DNA from: Brevibacillus sp. DP1.3A
GTDB lineage: Bacteria > Bacillota > Bacilli > Brevibacillales > Brevibacillaceae
Direction: 5' to 3'
Assembly: GCF_013284245.2 (NCBI RefSeq)
Contig: NZ_CP085876.1
Location: 2,039,501 to 2,103,500, forward strand
DNA length: 64,000 bases
The notes beneath the pieces were generated by a model that did no database searches, was not told the origin of the DNA, and was given only the letters and a program-made list of their open reading frames with translations. The position numbers were made by a program, and so were the translations under genes. Shown here piece by piece: positions 52,530-61,519 of the stretch. How positions within the stretch are numbered: position 1 is the stretch's first letter; each line of letters opens with the position of its first letter.

Positions 52530-53102
52530 ATCAGCCAGTACACCGCCATTGCTGAAGTAGGAGAGTCGCTGCTCGCTCTTTTGCGAAAAGAGATGACGCC
52601 GGAGCCGATTAGCCAACCCGAGTTGATTGGTCTAAGCTCGCCCGCTCAGCCAGGAGATTTGGCGTTAGCCTTGTTTTTATACGAAATCCGGGAAAGTCAG
52701 GAGAGGCAGCACATGATGATCAGTGAAGGTACTGATCAGTTGCGATATCCCCCAATGACGGTCAATCTATCCTACATATTGACCGCCCATTCCCCAGCAG
52801 AACAGCATACCCGCATGCTGGACGAGCACCGCATCCTCGGGCGTGCCATGCAGGTTCTCTACGACAACGCCATATTGCGTGGCGATCAGCTTCAAGGCTC
52901 CCTTGCCAGCATGGATACAGAGCTTCGTGTCGTCGTGGAGCAGCCTCCCGTTGATAAACTCATCCAACTCTTTCCACATGTTCCGTACAAGCTATCCATC
53001 GGCTACTCGGTAGGGCCGGTTCATATCGATTCAACCCGAGTTCGTTCAACGAAGCGCGTACTGGAACGGGATATTCGCATACGAGGGGAAGGTCATGGTT
53101 AA
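52530..53102 (+). CDS. DUF4255 (Pvc16/Afp16-like) tail terminator protein, probable AUC start
   Basis: A 190-residue protein of the Pvc16/Afp16 N-terminal family, which caps the tail end and helps sheath assembly. Typical parts are TAIAEVGESLLALLRKEM, then ALALFLYEI, the PPMTVNLSYILTAHS strand and the C-terminal GPVHIDSTRVRST. The reading frame is open back to 52527 but contains no ATG, GTG or TTG before TTG 52581, which would cut off the conserved first helix. GAGGTGA (52517-52523) is placed ideally for ATC at 52530 (then SQYTAIAEV). I therefore annotate the ATC start; if wrong, the protein begins at 52581 with 173 residues. Confidence 0.7.
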   Translation: MSQYTAIAEVGESLLALLRKEMTPEPISQPELIGLSSPAQPGDLALALFLYEIRESQERQHMMISEGTDQLRYPPMTVNLSYILTAHSPAEQHTRMLDEHRILGRAMQVLYDNAILRGDQLQGSLASMDTELRVVVEQPPVDKLIQLFPHVPYKLSIGYSVGPVHIDSTRVRSTKRVLERDIRIRGEGHG

Positions 53103-53908
53103 TGGATCAGCATTTCCAGGTGCGCATTCGTTCCGTCTTCTCGTATGCCGTCCGTCTGGTGGACATGTATACAAGAGGAGCCCCTTTTCGCTCGAGCTTG
53201 TCTGTTCGCTTGGCGAATCATCCACAAGTGCCCGTATGCAAAGGGGACGGATGGTATATCTTTACTGACTTACCTGATGGGATTTACACGCTCACCATAT
53301 GTAGCCGAGAGTATATGGATCGCTCCGTGTCCTTCTCTGTGACCACTGGGAGCACATCTTACACGGAGTCAATCATTTACTTGCATCCGAGTCCAGCCTA
53401 TCCATTCCGGTCAGGAGACTCCCTAGTTCGAGGGAGAGCTTGCGTGGAGGATGGTTCCCCAGCTGGCGGAGCCTACGTGCAGGCTGTTATCTCGTATGAG
53501 CGAGATGCCCCGGTGAGATTGGCCGAGGACGCTGACAAAGGGGCCGCGGAGTTAATCGTAGCCAGTAAAAAGGGTCAAGTCGATTTGGCTGACGCTTTTC
53601 TTCTCGAAACACCCACATGTAAAGGGACGTTCATTCGTTTTGCAAGTCCCCCAAAAGGTCGGGTTTATCCCTTGACCGAACCTCTATCTTTTGCCTACCC
53701 AAGAGGCACTGTCTTACTCCCACTGCTCGAAACGTATTGCGACGACAGAGGAGAATTCGTAGTTGCCCTTCCGTTGTTTCTAGAAAAAACTCATGCGCGT
53801 ATGAAAATTGAAGTGTGGCGGGAAGAAGCCGCTGGTTTTGCCGAGCTTTCTATTCAAGCCGGTACGACCCAATCCATAGGTATCATCCAAATGTACAGAC
53901 CTAAATAG
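53102..53908 (+). CDS. eCIS-linked beta-sandwich accessory protein
   Basis: A 268-residue protein without a signal peptide. The N-terminal half reads like a transthyretin or carboxypeptidase-regulatory-like domain (FRSSLSVRLANHP; GWYIFTDLPDGIYTLTICSREYMDRSVSF). The second half begins with another such unit (VRGRACVEDGSPAGGAYVQAVI). Similar proteins follow DUF4255 genes in contractile loci, but I cannot name the family. Its ATG overlaps the previous stop by one base (TAATG), so expression is coupled. It is possibly a baseplate or decoration protein. Confidence 0.65.
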   Translation: MDQHFQVRIRSVFSYAVRLVDMYTRGAPFRSSLSVRLANHPQVPVCKGDGWYIFTDLPDGIYTLTICSREYMDRSVSFSVTTGSTSYTESIIYLHPSPAYPFRSGDSLVRGRACVEDGSPAGGAYVQAVISYERDAPVRLAEDADKGAAELIVASKKGQVDLADAFLLETPTCKGTFIRFASPPKGRVYPLTEPLSFAYPRGTVLLPLLETYCDDRGEFVVALPLFLEKTHARMKIEVWREEAAGFAELSIQAGTTQSIGIIQMYRPK

Positions 53909-54041
53909 GGTGATCCGGCAGTTGTTTGGCGTCGGTCCATGACATCCTGCTGCCTGATTATAGAGCAAGACTCACGTATCAAAACGGCTTTATTTGTAAG
54001 TGGTAAAGCAAGTGATGAAATTATTCGGAGGGAGGGACTGA

Positions 54042-54047
54042 TTGTAG
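54042..54047 (+). other. Possible start-stop element ahead of the sheath gene
   Basis: An unusually strong ribosome site GGAGGGAGGG (54027-54036) is followed after 5 bases by TTG and directly by TAG. No longer frame begins there. The sheath gene itself, 45 bases downstream, has only a weak site. The rest of 53909-54090 shows nothing I can name. Confidence 0.25.
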
Positions 54048-54090
54048 GTTTCTGCTGCTGATACATGCGGAACTCTCCAATCAGGTTACG

Positions 54091-55851
54091 ATGCCAGAAT
54101 ACTTATCACCAGGGGTGTATGTCGAGGAGTTTGATAGTGGCCCCGTTCCCATGGAGGGAGCGAGTACGAGCACGGCCGGCTTTATCGGGTTGGCCCAAAA
54201 AGGACCCGTTGCGGGGTTGCCTGAGCTAATTACAGGTGTCAATGATTTCCGCAAGTTGTTCGGTTCCTATTTGTCTGAGAATGCGTTTGGCGAATACCGC
54301 TATCTCGCCTATGCGGTGGATCACTTCTTTCTGAATGGAGGCTCCCGTTGCTATGTGATGCGGGTAGCGCCAGCAGATGCGAAGCCGGCTTCCAATGAAG
54401 GCAACAGCGAAGGGGCTGTCCTTCGGATTGCTGCGAAAAACCCAGGGGCATGGGGAAATCAGATCCGCGTCAATTTGATTCCATCGAGCAAGGCAAAAAC
54501 GCAGATTTACGAGCAGTTAGGCGAGGCTCCTAAGTACCGTGTGAAAAACAGTGCAGGTTTTCAACCAGGCGATGTCGTTTCTTTCTATGACGGTGAAACC
54601 AAACAGTACAGGGAAGTGGTTTCGTCCCAAGACAATGTGATCGAGCTGACAGCTGTGCTTACAGGAGACGTCATCGATAACAATCTGCTGCCGGTCAAAA
54701 TTTTGTCCACATGCGAATTCACGGTGCAAGTCTTTTACAACGATGAGGCAGAAGAGTTCGACAAATGCTCGCTCAATGTCTCTGCTGCCAATCATGTAAG
54801 CAAGCTGCTGTCCAAGAGCAATATCGTAGAGGTCGAAGCGGGTGCTGCCCCAGCGAGCCCAGAAGTCATTCCGCCTTTTAGCGTCATTTCAGGGATGGCG
54901 GAAGAAACCCAATCCGAGGGCGGAAAGACGGAATTCGGTCTGTATCAAATCTCTTTGGTAGGAGGCAGCGACGGTTCTGTTGCCAATCTGTCAGCGGGCG
55001 AATACATGGGGGAAGACCATGGACCTGGAAAACGTACCGGAATCCAAGCTTTCATCGATAATGACGAAGTGAGCATTATGGCCATTCCTGGCGTGACAGA
55101 CCCAAATGTGCAGCTCGCGCTTGTGGCCCATTGTGAAAACTTGAAAAGCCGCTTCGCCATCCTCGATATTCCACGCGACAAGAAAAAAGTAAGCGATGTG
55201 TTGACGCATCGCAATATTTTCGATACGCAATACGCTGCCATCTACAATCCTTGGTTGCAAGTGTTCGATCCGTTGGACAAGCGCAATATTTACATTCCGC
55301 CATCAGGCTCCATGGCCGGTATTTACGCGCGCTCGGACAATACCCGCGGTGTGCACAAGGCCCCGGCAAACGAGGTCGTACGCGGCTGCACAGGACTGGA
55401 TTGCCAGTACAATACGGGCGAACAGGATATTTTGAATCCGAAGGGTGTCAACCTGATTCGCGCGTTTACGGGTCAAGGAATTCGCGTCTGGGGTGCACGG
55501 ACGATGTCATCCAATGGGCTATGGAAGTACATAAACGTACGCCGCCTGTTCATTTTCCTCGAGCAATCGATCAAAAACGGGACAAACTGGGTGGTATTTG
55601 AGCCAAATGACGAGAGGCTGTGGGCCCGCGTCCAACGCACGATTGATTCTTTCCTGACCCGTGTCTGGAGAGATGGCGCGCTTATGGGCTCAAGCCCGCA
55701 GGAAGCCTTTTACATTCAAATCGGCAGAAGCACGATGACGCAGGATGATATCGACAATGGTAGATTGATCTGCGTGATTGGTATAGCTCCTGTCAAACCA
55801 GCAGAGTTCGTCATCTTCCGTATTACGCAAAAAACATCTGATCAGCAATAA
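54091..55851 (+). CDS. Contractile tail sheath protein
   Basis: A 586-residue sheath protein. The N-terminus MPEYLSPGVYVEEFDSGPVPMEGASTSTAGFIG is the hallmark of phage and eCIS sheaths (Afp2-4, Pvc2-4). The C-terminal domain contains AANEVVRGCTGL, the NLIRAFTGQGIRVWGARTMSSN handshake region, and YINVRRLFIFLEQSIKNGTNWVVFEPN. Residues about 130-300 are a variable surface insertion. One sheath gene is present, where Afp and PVC have three. ATG 54091 is preceded only by a weak AGGTT site. Confidence 0.95.
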   Translation: MPEYLSPGVYVEEFDSGPVPMEGASTSTAGFIGLAQKGPVAGLPELITGVNDFRKLFGSYLSENAFGEYRYLAYAVDHFFLNGGSRCYVMRVAPADAKPASNEGNSEGAVLRIAAKNPGAWGNQIRVNLIPSSKAKTQIYEQLGEAPKYRVKNSAGFQPGDVVSFYDGETKQYREVVSSQDNVIELTAVLTGDVIDNNLLPVKILSTCEFTVQVFYNDEAEEFDKCSLNVSAANHVSKLLSKSNIVEVEAGAAPASPEVIPPFSVISGMAEETQSEGGKTEFGLYQISLVGGSDGSVANLSAGEYMGEDHGPGKRTGIQAFIDNDEVSIMAIPGVTDPNVQLALVAHCENLKSRFAILDIPRDKKKVSDVLTHRNIFDTQYAAIYNPWLQVFDPLDKRNIYIPPSGSMAGIYARSDNTRGVHKAPANEVVRGCTGLDCQYNTGEQDILNPKGVNLIRAFTGQGIRVWGARTMSSNGLWKYINVRRLFIFLEQSIKNGTNWVVFEPNDERLWARVQRTIDSFLTRVWRDGALMGSSPQEAFYIQIGRSTMTQDDIDNGRLICVIGIAPVKPAEFVIFRITQKTSDQQ

Positions 55852-55888
55852 TTCACGGCGAAAAACGGTGTGAAGAAAGGGGTACAGT

Positions 55889-56320
55889 ATGGCAGATCGC
55901 AAGGATCCATACCGCAAGTTTCGGTATCGGGTAGAGATGGACGGCATTCAGCAGGCAGGCTTCAGTGAGGTATCGGGCTTTGATGCGTCTGTGGACGTAG
56001 TCGAGTATCGCGAAGGCAATGAGGTAATTACACCGCGCAAGCTCCCGGGCTTGGCGAAGTACGGGAACATCACGCTGAAATGGGGCGTGACGGATTCGAT
56101 GGATTTGTACAACTGGATGCAGGACACCATTCAGGGCAAGGTCGCACGCAAAACGGTAACGATCATTGCCATCAATGAGGCCGGGGATGATGTCGCTACA
56201 TGGAAGGTCATCGAAGCATGGCCGACCAAATACACGGCGCCTGATTTTAACGGTACGTCCTCAGAGGTTGCTATTGAGCAGTTGGAAATTGCCCACGAAG
56301 GAATGACACGCACGAAATAA
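55889..56320 (+). CDS. Inner tail tube protein 1
   Basis: A 143-residue tube protein of the phage T4 gp19/Afp1 superfamily: DPYRKFRYRVEMDGIQQAGFSEVSGFDASVDVVEYREGNE, LPGLAKYGNITLKWGVTDSMDLYNWM, and the terminal SSEVAIEQLEIAHEGM. Hexameric rings of it form the rigid tube inside the sheath. Start 55889 follows GAAAGGGG, 37 bases after the sheath stop. It is probably the major tube subunit, by its position next to the sheath and by the stem-loop behind it. Confidence 0.93.
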   Translation: MADRKDPYRKFRYRVEMDGIQQAGFSEVSGFDASVDVVEYREGNEVITPRKLPGLAKYGNITLKWGVTDSMDLYNWMQDTIQGKVARKTVTIIAINEAGDDVATWKVIEAWPTKYTAPDFNGTSSEVAIEQLEIAHEGMTRTK

Positions 56321-56338
56321 TAGAAGATCCCGACGCCT

Positions 56339-56375
56339 AAGAGTGGCAAGGAGAAGGTTTTTCTTTGTCACTCTT
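56339..56375 (+). other. Intercistronic stem-loop after tube gene 1
   Basis: An 11-bp stem AAGAGTGGCAA/TTGTCACTCTT (one G-T pair) with a 15-base loop and no T run, so full termination is unlikely. It lies between the tube gene and the next ORF. Confidence 0.55.
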
Positions 56376-56406
56376 GCTGGCCTAGGGTGATGAGGAGGAT
56401 GACACC

Positions 56407-56784
56407 ATGGCATTTAAAACGGAATACGAATTTGAGCTCCCGCGCGGCTATGTTGATGAAGAAGGAAACCTGCACAAGCGGGGCGTCATGCGCTTGGCGA
56501 CGGCTGCCGACGAAATTTTGCCGATGCGTGATCCGCGTGTCCAGCAAAATCCCGGCTACTTGACGATTATTTTGCTGACGAGAGTGATTACCAAGCTGGG
56601 AGATGTACGGGGAATTGACACCAGAGTGGTGGAACGGCTGTTTACGGCAGATCTCGCGTACCTGCAAAACTTGTACAGACAGATCAATGAATTGGACAGC
56701 TCGATGTTCAAGACATCTTGTCCGAAATGCGAGCATGAATTTCAGGTAGACATGGCTTTTTCAGGGGCGCTGGAGGGAGTATGA
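56407..56784 (+). CDS. Small tail/baseplate assembly protein with zinc-ribbon-like end
   Basis: A 125-residue protein found between tube genes of contractile clusters. It begins with FKTEYEFELPRGYVDEEGNLHKRGVMRLATAADEI, typical of the phage tail assembly chaperone-like family. It ends with CPKCEHEFQVD, a Cys-x2-Cys knuckle with a nearby His. A structural or assembly role is likely but not demonstrated. Start 56407 follows GATGAGGAGG. It overlaps the next gene by ATGA. Confidence 0.8.
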   Translation: MAFKTEYEFELPRGYVDEEGNLHKRGVMRLATAADEILPMRDPRVQQNPGYLTIILLTRVITKLGDVRGIDTRVVERLFTADLAYLQNLYRQINELDSSMFKTSCPKCEHEFQVDMAFSGALEGV

Positions 56785-56972
56785 GTGGATACCCCGTCGA
56801 CAAGATCTATGAAGAAGCAGCCTTCATCGCCTACTATTTTCACTGGCCTCACGACGAGATCATGTCGATGGAACACAAGGAACGGCGTCGCTGGTGTGAG
56901 GAGATATCCGCGATTAACCGCAAGCAAAATGACGAACCCGAAAATGTTTTTGATGTGTTCAAGCGGAGGTGA
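56781..56972 (+). CDS. DUF6760-like small eCIS protein
   Basis: A 63-residue protein: YPVDKIYEEAAFIAYYFHWPHDEIMSMEHKERRRWCEEISAINRKQ. It resembles the short proteins (DUF6760 type) that follow the assembly protein in many contractile-system loci; the two may correspond to a frameshift-linked pair in phages. It is predicted helical and soluble. The start overlaps the previous stop (ATGA) with GGAGGGAGT upstream. The exact role is unknown. Confidence 0.8.
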   Translation: MSGYPVDKIYEEAAFIAYYFHWPHDEIMSMEHKERRRWCEEISAINRKQNDEPENVFDVFKRR

Positions 56973-56977
56973 TTCTG

Positions 56978-57442
56978 GTGTTCGCCAATGAGAATCCGTA
57001 TTACACCAACCTCCGATTTCGTGTAGACTTTCTTCCGTTTGGATTGGAGATGGATGGCATCTGGGTCGCTGGATTTAGTGAAGTGTCCGGACTGGCTGTC
57101 GAAACAGAGCTGGAAGAGTACCAAGAGGGCGGCGTGAATCATTTCGTCCACAAGCTGCCGAAACGCAGCAAGTTTCCCAACCTGGTCTTCAAAAGAGGGT
57201 TTGTGAGATCAAACGAGCTGTGGAGATGGTATGAGGACTTCCACTTTGGCCCGCCAGAAAAGCGCAAGCGCAAGCAGGGAGCGATCATTCTTATGGACCC
57301 AAACGGAAATGATGTGGGGGCTTGGGCATTTGAAGGGGCTTATCCGGTCAAGTGGGTCGGACCGGAGTTCCGGGCCACGCATGGAGAAGTGGCCATCGAG
57401 ACATTGGAAATCGTGCACCACGGCTTAAAAGCGTATTTTTAA
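56978..57442 (+). CDS. Inner tail tube protein 2
   Basis: A 154-residue second member of the gp19/Afp5 tube family: NPYYTNLRFRVDFLPFGLEMDGIWVAGFSEVSGLAVETELEEYQEGG, LPKRSKFPNLVFKRGF, GEVAIETLEIVHHGL. Compared with tube protein 1 it has a longer loop with a basic EKRKRKQG stretch. In Afp and PVC the equivalent adaptor (Afp5/Pvc5) joins the tube to the baseplate hub. GTG 56978 is chosen because GGAGGTG lies 6 bases upstream; the longer frame begins inside that site. Confidence 0.92.
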   Translation: MFANENPYYTNLRFRVDFLPFGLEMDGIWVAGFSEVSGLAVETELEEYQEGGVNHFVHKLPKRSKFPNLVFKRGFVRSNELWRWYEDFHFGPPEKRKRKQGAIILMDPNGNDVGAWAFEGAYPVKWVGPEFRATHGEVAIETLEIVHHGLKAYF

Positions 57443-57475
57443 GCCTTATCCCGTCTGCAAGGAGCAAACGAAACG

Positions 57476-60400
57476 ATGATAACGATCAAGGCGCTCCCAC
57501 CTTCGCGTCGTCCATCACTGCTGCCAAGGTCGTCCAGCCAAGGCTTTGCACAAAGCATCATGCAGAAGTATCGGCACGAGGAAGGTCGCGATCCCGGCTA
57601 CCTTGCTTTGATCCATCGTGATTTTTCGCCGAGTATCGGAGGGCAGGAAAACCACTTTCATCAAAACTTCATTCATGTGCGCATGCAAGTACAAGTGGAC
57701 TCCTACCTCAGATTGAATCGAGAAATGTTACCAAACGGACAGACTGGTTTCCCATGGCCAAAAGAGCGTGTGATGATAGCGCAAGCATCGGGATCAGGAC
57801 GAAAAGTACAACCAGCTACTTTGATACATGAGCTTTTTCGGAAGTGGGAGTCATCCAAATTAATCGAGAAGGCTTACCTGCCTCGGATTACCGTTGTCTC
57901 AAATGGAAGAGATAGATATCGCTCGTCCAGTTATGTTCAGTCTTCGGTTCAGCGAGCAAGCTCACTTGAAAAATCGCTGCCGCTGGGACGGTTCATAAAG
58001 CAGATAAACACGGTCGATTTTGCTTCGCCTCTTTTGAAAGCAATGATTTCAGACAGCAAGGAAACCGTACGTGAAAGATTCCGGACGGCTGAGACTCCCT
58101 ATATTTTGCCGGAATTATTGGTACCCACGGCACTAATGGGTGATCCTGGTGGACGCAAGAGCATGCAAAATGAGCGTGAGCGGATACGGCTCGAATCAGC
58201 GACAAGAGTAGATGAGATTTCGATTTCACGTGTCAGAGCTACGCGTTCTGAAGCAGGTCGATTCGAACAGTCTGGAGTGCGCTACTTTTTGCAGTTGATC
58301 CGTAGAGGGATGGAGCCGACGGGTGGGATTTGGTCTTTTCCTGTTTTGTTAAAAAGAGCAGAAGGCCGGGCTGCGAGCTCTTTTTGGGATCGCTCGGGGA
58401 GGACAGAGAGAGCTGGAAATGACAGTAGAGATATCACAAGGCTAATCGTTCATGAAAGTGAATGTACACGTTGGTCTGTAGATTCCCAGCAGACTGAACT
58501 GTGGGGGCGCTTATGGGAAAACCTGAGTCTGTACTGGCAGCAAAGTCGAGTAACATGGCTGCCAAGGACGATGACCACGCATCCCCGTTTTCGTGTTTTA
58601 CAGCCGATTGTTTTCGCGAGAAGCCGTCAATATCTGCAAGCAAAAAGCGAGTGGATGCTAGAAACGCTGTCTGGAGTTTCTCCTAGCTCATTGGAACGGA
58701 AGATATTTCAAAACAATGAGCTTTCGAAGATGTTCTCGTCCGTATTGCCTAGCATGCTTCATCTGTTTCTTTTGGCTCAACAGCCGAGTGCCTTGTCGCA
58801 TTGGTTGCGCCAGATTGTTATAAATCGAGAGCAACAAGCAACCGTGTTGGCTTCTTGGGTAGAGCAGGAGCAGCCGAATAGCATTACATTTCACCCGTTG
58901 CAACTGCGTCCTTTCGAATCCATCGCAACAAGGAATCAGCGGACATACGCGTTACTTCAACAACTGACATTACAGGAAGCCAGGTTGAATGAGATTGTCA
59001 GGGAACAGTCCATTCGCTTGAGATTAAGCCATGGGCAAACTCATTTTGGCAAAACGAGCATGATCCCGGTTGTCTCCCGTGCTTCGTATCAGCAGCCTGA
59101 CATGCTACAGCATGAGTGGTGGACGGGTTTGTCGTTACACGTTTTACACCCCATGCAGGGGCTACCGTTCCCATTGCCTATCACACGTGTCACAGATAGC
59201 TCCCACACAGTTCCGCTTCTCTCGCAGTCAGTTGTCAGGAAGTCGATCGCTGCTTATTGGATACAGAGCTTGCAGTCCGCCAATGCTCCTGTTTTGTTTG
59301 AAAAACGAGGATGGTTGAACCAACCTTGGATCAAGGAATATCTTGAAACTCTTAACGAGAACGAGCCAGTTGGTAGAGCAGCTAGCACCGCACGGTTTGT
59401 GTGGAATCGCTTTGCGCCTATCTTCCATATGAATCGCCAACGCTGGCAGACGTTACAGAATCAAATGTTCAGTTCTATCCACCAGGAGACGAACAGGATG
59501 CCTGTGATGGCGTGGGTGCATGTTCAACAGATGGCGGCAGAACAGCTCAGTACGAGGGAGCTCTTTGCTACTAGAACTCATGCGCCAAGGAACCTTCCGT
59601 ATGAGCCGAAGAATCAATCTCCGTATCCTGCGGAAAATACGCCTAGTAGATGGTCGATGCACCTGCTGAATGTTCTGACCAAAGGGAGTACATCCGTCAG
59701 TAATCATGAAGCTACGAATCATATCGAAGGCATCTCCCAACCATTTTTCCAGCCAACGATTCATTTTCTGCAAAATAAGCACGTTTTTCAGCTGTCATAC
59801 GAGATGGTACGTCAGCTATTGTCGTTTCAGGGTGGGAGGGACAAGCAGACAGATGTCGCTTTCTCTTTCTCCAAGAATCAAGAAAAGTTCAGCCTATGGG
59901 GAACAAAAGCGACTTTCTCCATGGCACACGAGCATGAGCATAGACCAATACGACACTCCATTTTCCTAAAAAATGAACGGAGTACAAATCGAGCATTCGT
60001 GCACGCTCATGGTCATGATAGGGAAGCACTTTTCCTCAGGGTGAACCGCTTTGATTCTGCAATGCTTCGTGCCACAGAGTGGATTCGACTTGGGGGAACA
60101 GATCATCAGAAATTGTACAGTACGTCTTCGAAGCCGGTTTCTATCAGAGAGGACGTCTCTGATAGGGACTCATTGCGACCGATAACTGCTGGATGGAGTG
60201 CGGAATTAGGACTCACGGTCCTCTTGCAAAAAAGCGCGAAGCTGGCAGCGATGAGCGAGTTTGCAAAGCTAGCATCAACAAGTGAGTTTGCAAAGGTAGG
60301 CTCAACAAGCACAAGTAGGAAAGCTCCCCCGAGCAGTGAAAAGCAATCGAATGATCAGTCAAGGTTCCGCAAGGCCGAAAGCAATCCATTACGAGAAAGC

Positions 60401-61462
60401 CGTCAATCCCGTGAAAGCCGCCGCTCCCGATTCTTGCAGCAGACAGCCAGCTTGTGGACAAATTCCATTGCCCTGCGTGCTCGCCCCTATCTTCAAGTCA
60501 TGGAGCAAATCAGAAAAGCTATCCAAACTGATTTCCGGACGGAAGCATATGTCCAAAACCATCACTCACTTTCGACTGTTCTGAATCGTCACGATGCACA
60601 AATGGTTATTCAGAAACAATGGGGACTACTCGCTAGCCTTGTGCATGGTCAAAGCGTGGGGGTGCCTGACAATCACATTCACGAGAACAGAAACAGACGT
60701 GCAATAGGGCCACTACAACGAAAAGATCGAGTCAACAGCTTGGAGCCATTTTCTCGCCACCATCCAATCAGCTCCGTTCCATTTGCGAGAGAAAAATCCA
60801 TTGATTTAGCCTTGGACAGATTGCATTCCGGGCAGTTTAGTCGCCGTAGCCGTTTTCAGCAAAGCAACCATGAGCAGATTCTGACGGTCAACCAGAAGAC
60901 GCAGACGATCAAACGGCTAACTAGTGATGGGGCACAGGAGGTCGAGATTCGAGACGCTCGTCGCACCCCTCTGCAAAAACGAAGGCTACTCAACCTGGGG
61001 TCAACAACAATGGCCACGGAAAAAGTGGAACAGGTGGAAAAAAACACATCTCTAACACTTGTTCCAAAGCCAATGGTTGAAATGACAATGCTGCCTCCAC
61101 TCCTACAACGACTGCAACAAGCTCAAAGAGCGCCCGGAGAACCCGAGCAGCGCTCCTTGTCCGAAAACGCAACCCATATTCATCGACGAGTGTTACGTAC
61201 GGAAGACAGCCACGCAACCCCTGCTGCTACCGTTCAGTCGCCGCCGTCCATGGAGTACTTGCGAAAAAGCATGCAGCCTCAAGAAACCGCAGTCCAGCAG
61301 ACGACAACACTTCCACTCCAACGACAAGTCGATCTACACGTGCAAGAGAGGGCTGGCAATCAGACGTCGTTATCCCCACAAGAGGTGGATCGATTGATGG
61401 ATAAAATGATGAAGGAGCTGGACAAGCGCCTCACTCAAGAGCGGCAGCGACGAGGTCTATAA
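57476..61462 (+). CDS. Large basic protein of unknown function in the eCIS cluster
   Basis: A 1328-residue protein of unusual composition, rich in Arg, Gln, Ser, Leu and Trp, without a signal peptide. There are no clear membrane segments and no catalytic motif I recognise. Short internal repeats occur near residue 920-940 (MSEFAKLAS, TSEFAKVGS) and a basic RESRQSRESRRSR patch near 965. The last 60 residues are a charged helix (LSPQEVDRLMDKMMKELDKRL). It sits between tube 2 and the LysM adaptor, where Afp has the small afp6, not the tape-measure gene. Candidates are ruler protein, baseplate scaffold or lumen cargo. AAGGAG lies about 12 bases before ATG 57476. Confidence 0.75.
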   Translation: MITIKALPPSRRPSLLPRSSSQGFAQSIMQKYRHEEGRDPGYLALIHRDFSPSIGGQENHFHQNFIHVRMQVQVDSYLRLNREMLPNGQTGFPWPKERVMIAQASGSGRKVQPATLIHELFRKWESSKLIEKAYLPRITVVSNGRDRYRSSSYVQSSVQRASSLEKSLPLGRFIKQINTVDFASPLLKAMISDSKETVRERFRTAETPYILPELLVPTALMGDPGGRKSMQNERERIRLESATRVDEISISRVRATRSEAGRFEQSGVRYFLQLIRRGMEPTGGIWSFPVLLKRAEGRAASSFWDRSGRTERAGNDSRDITRLIVHESECTRWSVDSQQTELWGRLWENLSLYWQQSRVTWLPRTMTTHPRFRVLQPIVFARSRQYLQAKSEWMLETLSGVSPSSLERKIFQNNELSKMFSSVLPSMLHLFLLAQQPSALSHWLRQIVINREQQATVLASWVEQEQPNSITFHPLQLRPFESIATRNQRTYALLQQLTLQEARLNEIVREQSIRLRLSHGQTHFGKTSMIPVVSRASYQQPDMLQHEWWTGLSLHVLHPMQGLPFPLPITRVTDSSHTVPLLSQSVVRKSIAAYWIQSLQSANAPVLFEKRGWLNQPWIKEYLETLNENEPVGRAASTARFVWNRFAPIFHMNRQRWQTLQNQMFSSIHQETNRMPVMAWVHVQQMAAEQLSTRELFATRTHAPRNLPYEPKNQSPYPAENTPSRWSMHLLNVLTKGSTSVSNHEATNHIEGISQPFFQPTIHFLQNKHVFQLSYEMVRQLLSFQGGRDKQTDVAFSFSKNQEKFSLWGTKATFSMAHEHEHRPIRHSIFLKNERSTNRAFVHAHGHDREALFLRVNRFDSAMLRATEWIRLGGTDHQKLYSTSSKPVSIREDVSDRDSLRPITAGWSAELGLTVLLQKSAKLAAMSEFAKLASTSEFAKVGSTSTSRKAPPSSEKQSNDQSRFRKAESNPLRESRQSRESRRSRFLQQTASLWTNSIALRARPYLQVMEQIRKAIQTDFRTEAYVQNHHSLSTVLNRHDAQMVIQKQWGLLASLVHGQSVGVPDNHIHENRNRRAIGPLQRKDRVNSLEPFSRHHPISSVPFAREKSIDLALDRLHSGQFSRRSRFQQSNHEQILTVNQKTQTIKRLTSDGAQEVEIRDARRTPLQKRRLLNLGSTTMATEKVEQVEKNTSLTLVPKPMVEMTMLPPLLQRLQQAQRAPGEPEQRSLSENATHIHRRVLRTEDSHATPAATVQSPPSMEYLRKSMQPQETAVQQTTTLPLQRQVDLHVQERAGNQTSLSPQEVDRLMDKMMKELDKRLTQERQRRGL

Positions 61463-61519
61463 GCAGGAACCGCCGCATTCACAGATGACTATTTCTTCGG
61501 TAAAGAGAGGCAAAAGCCA

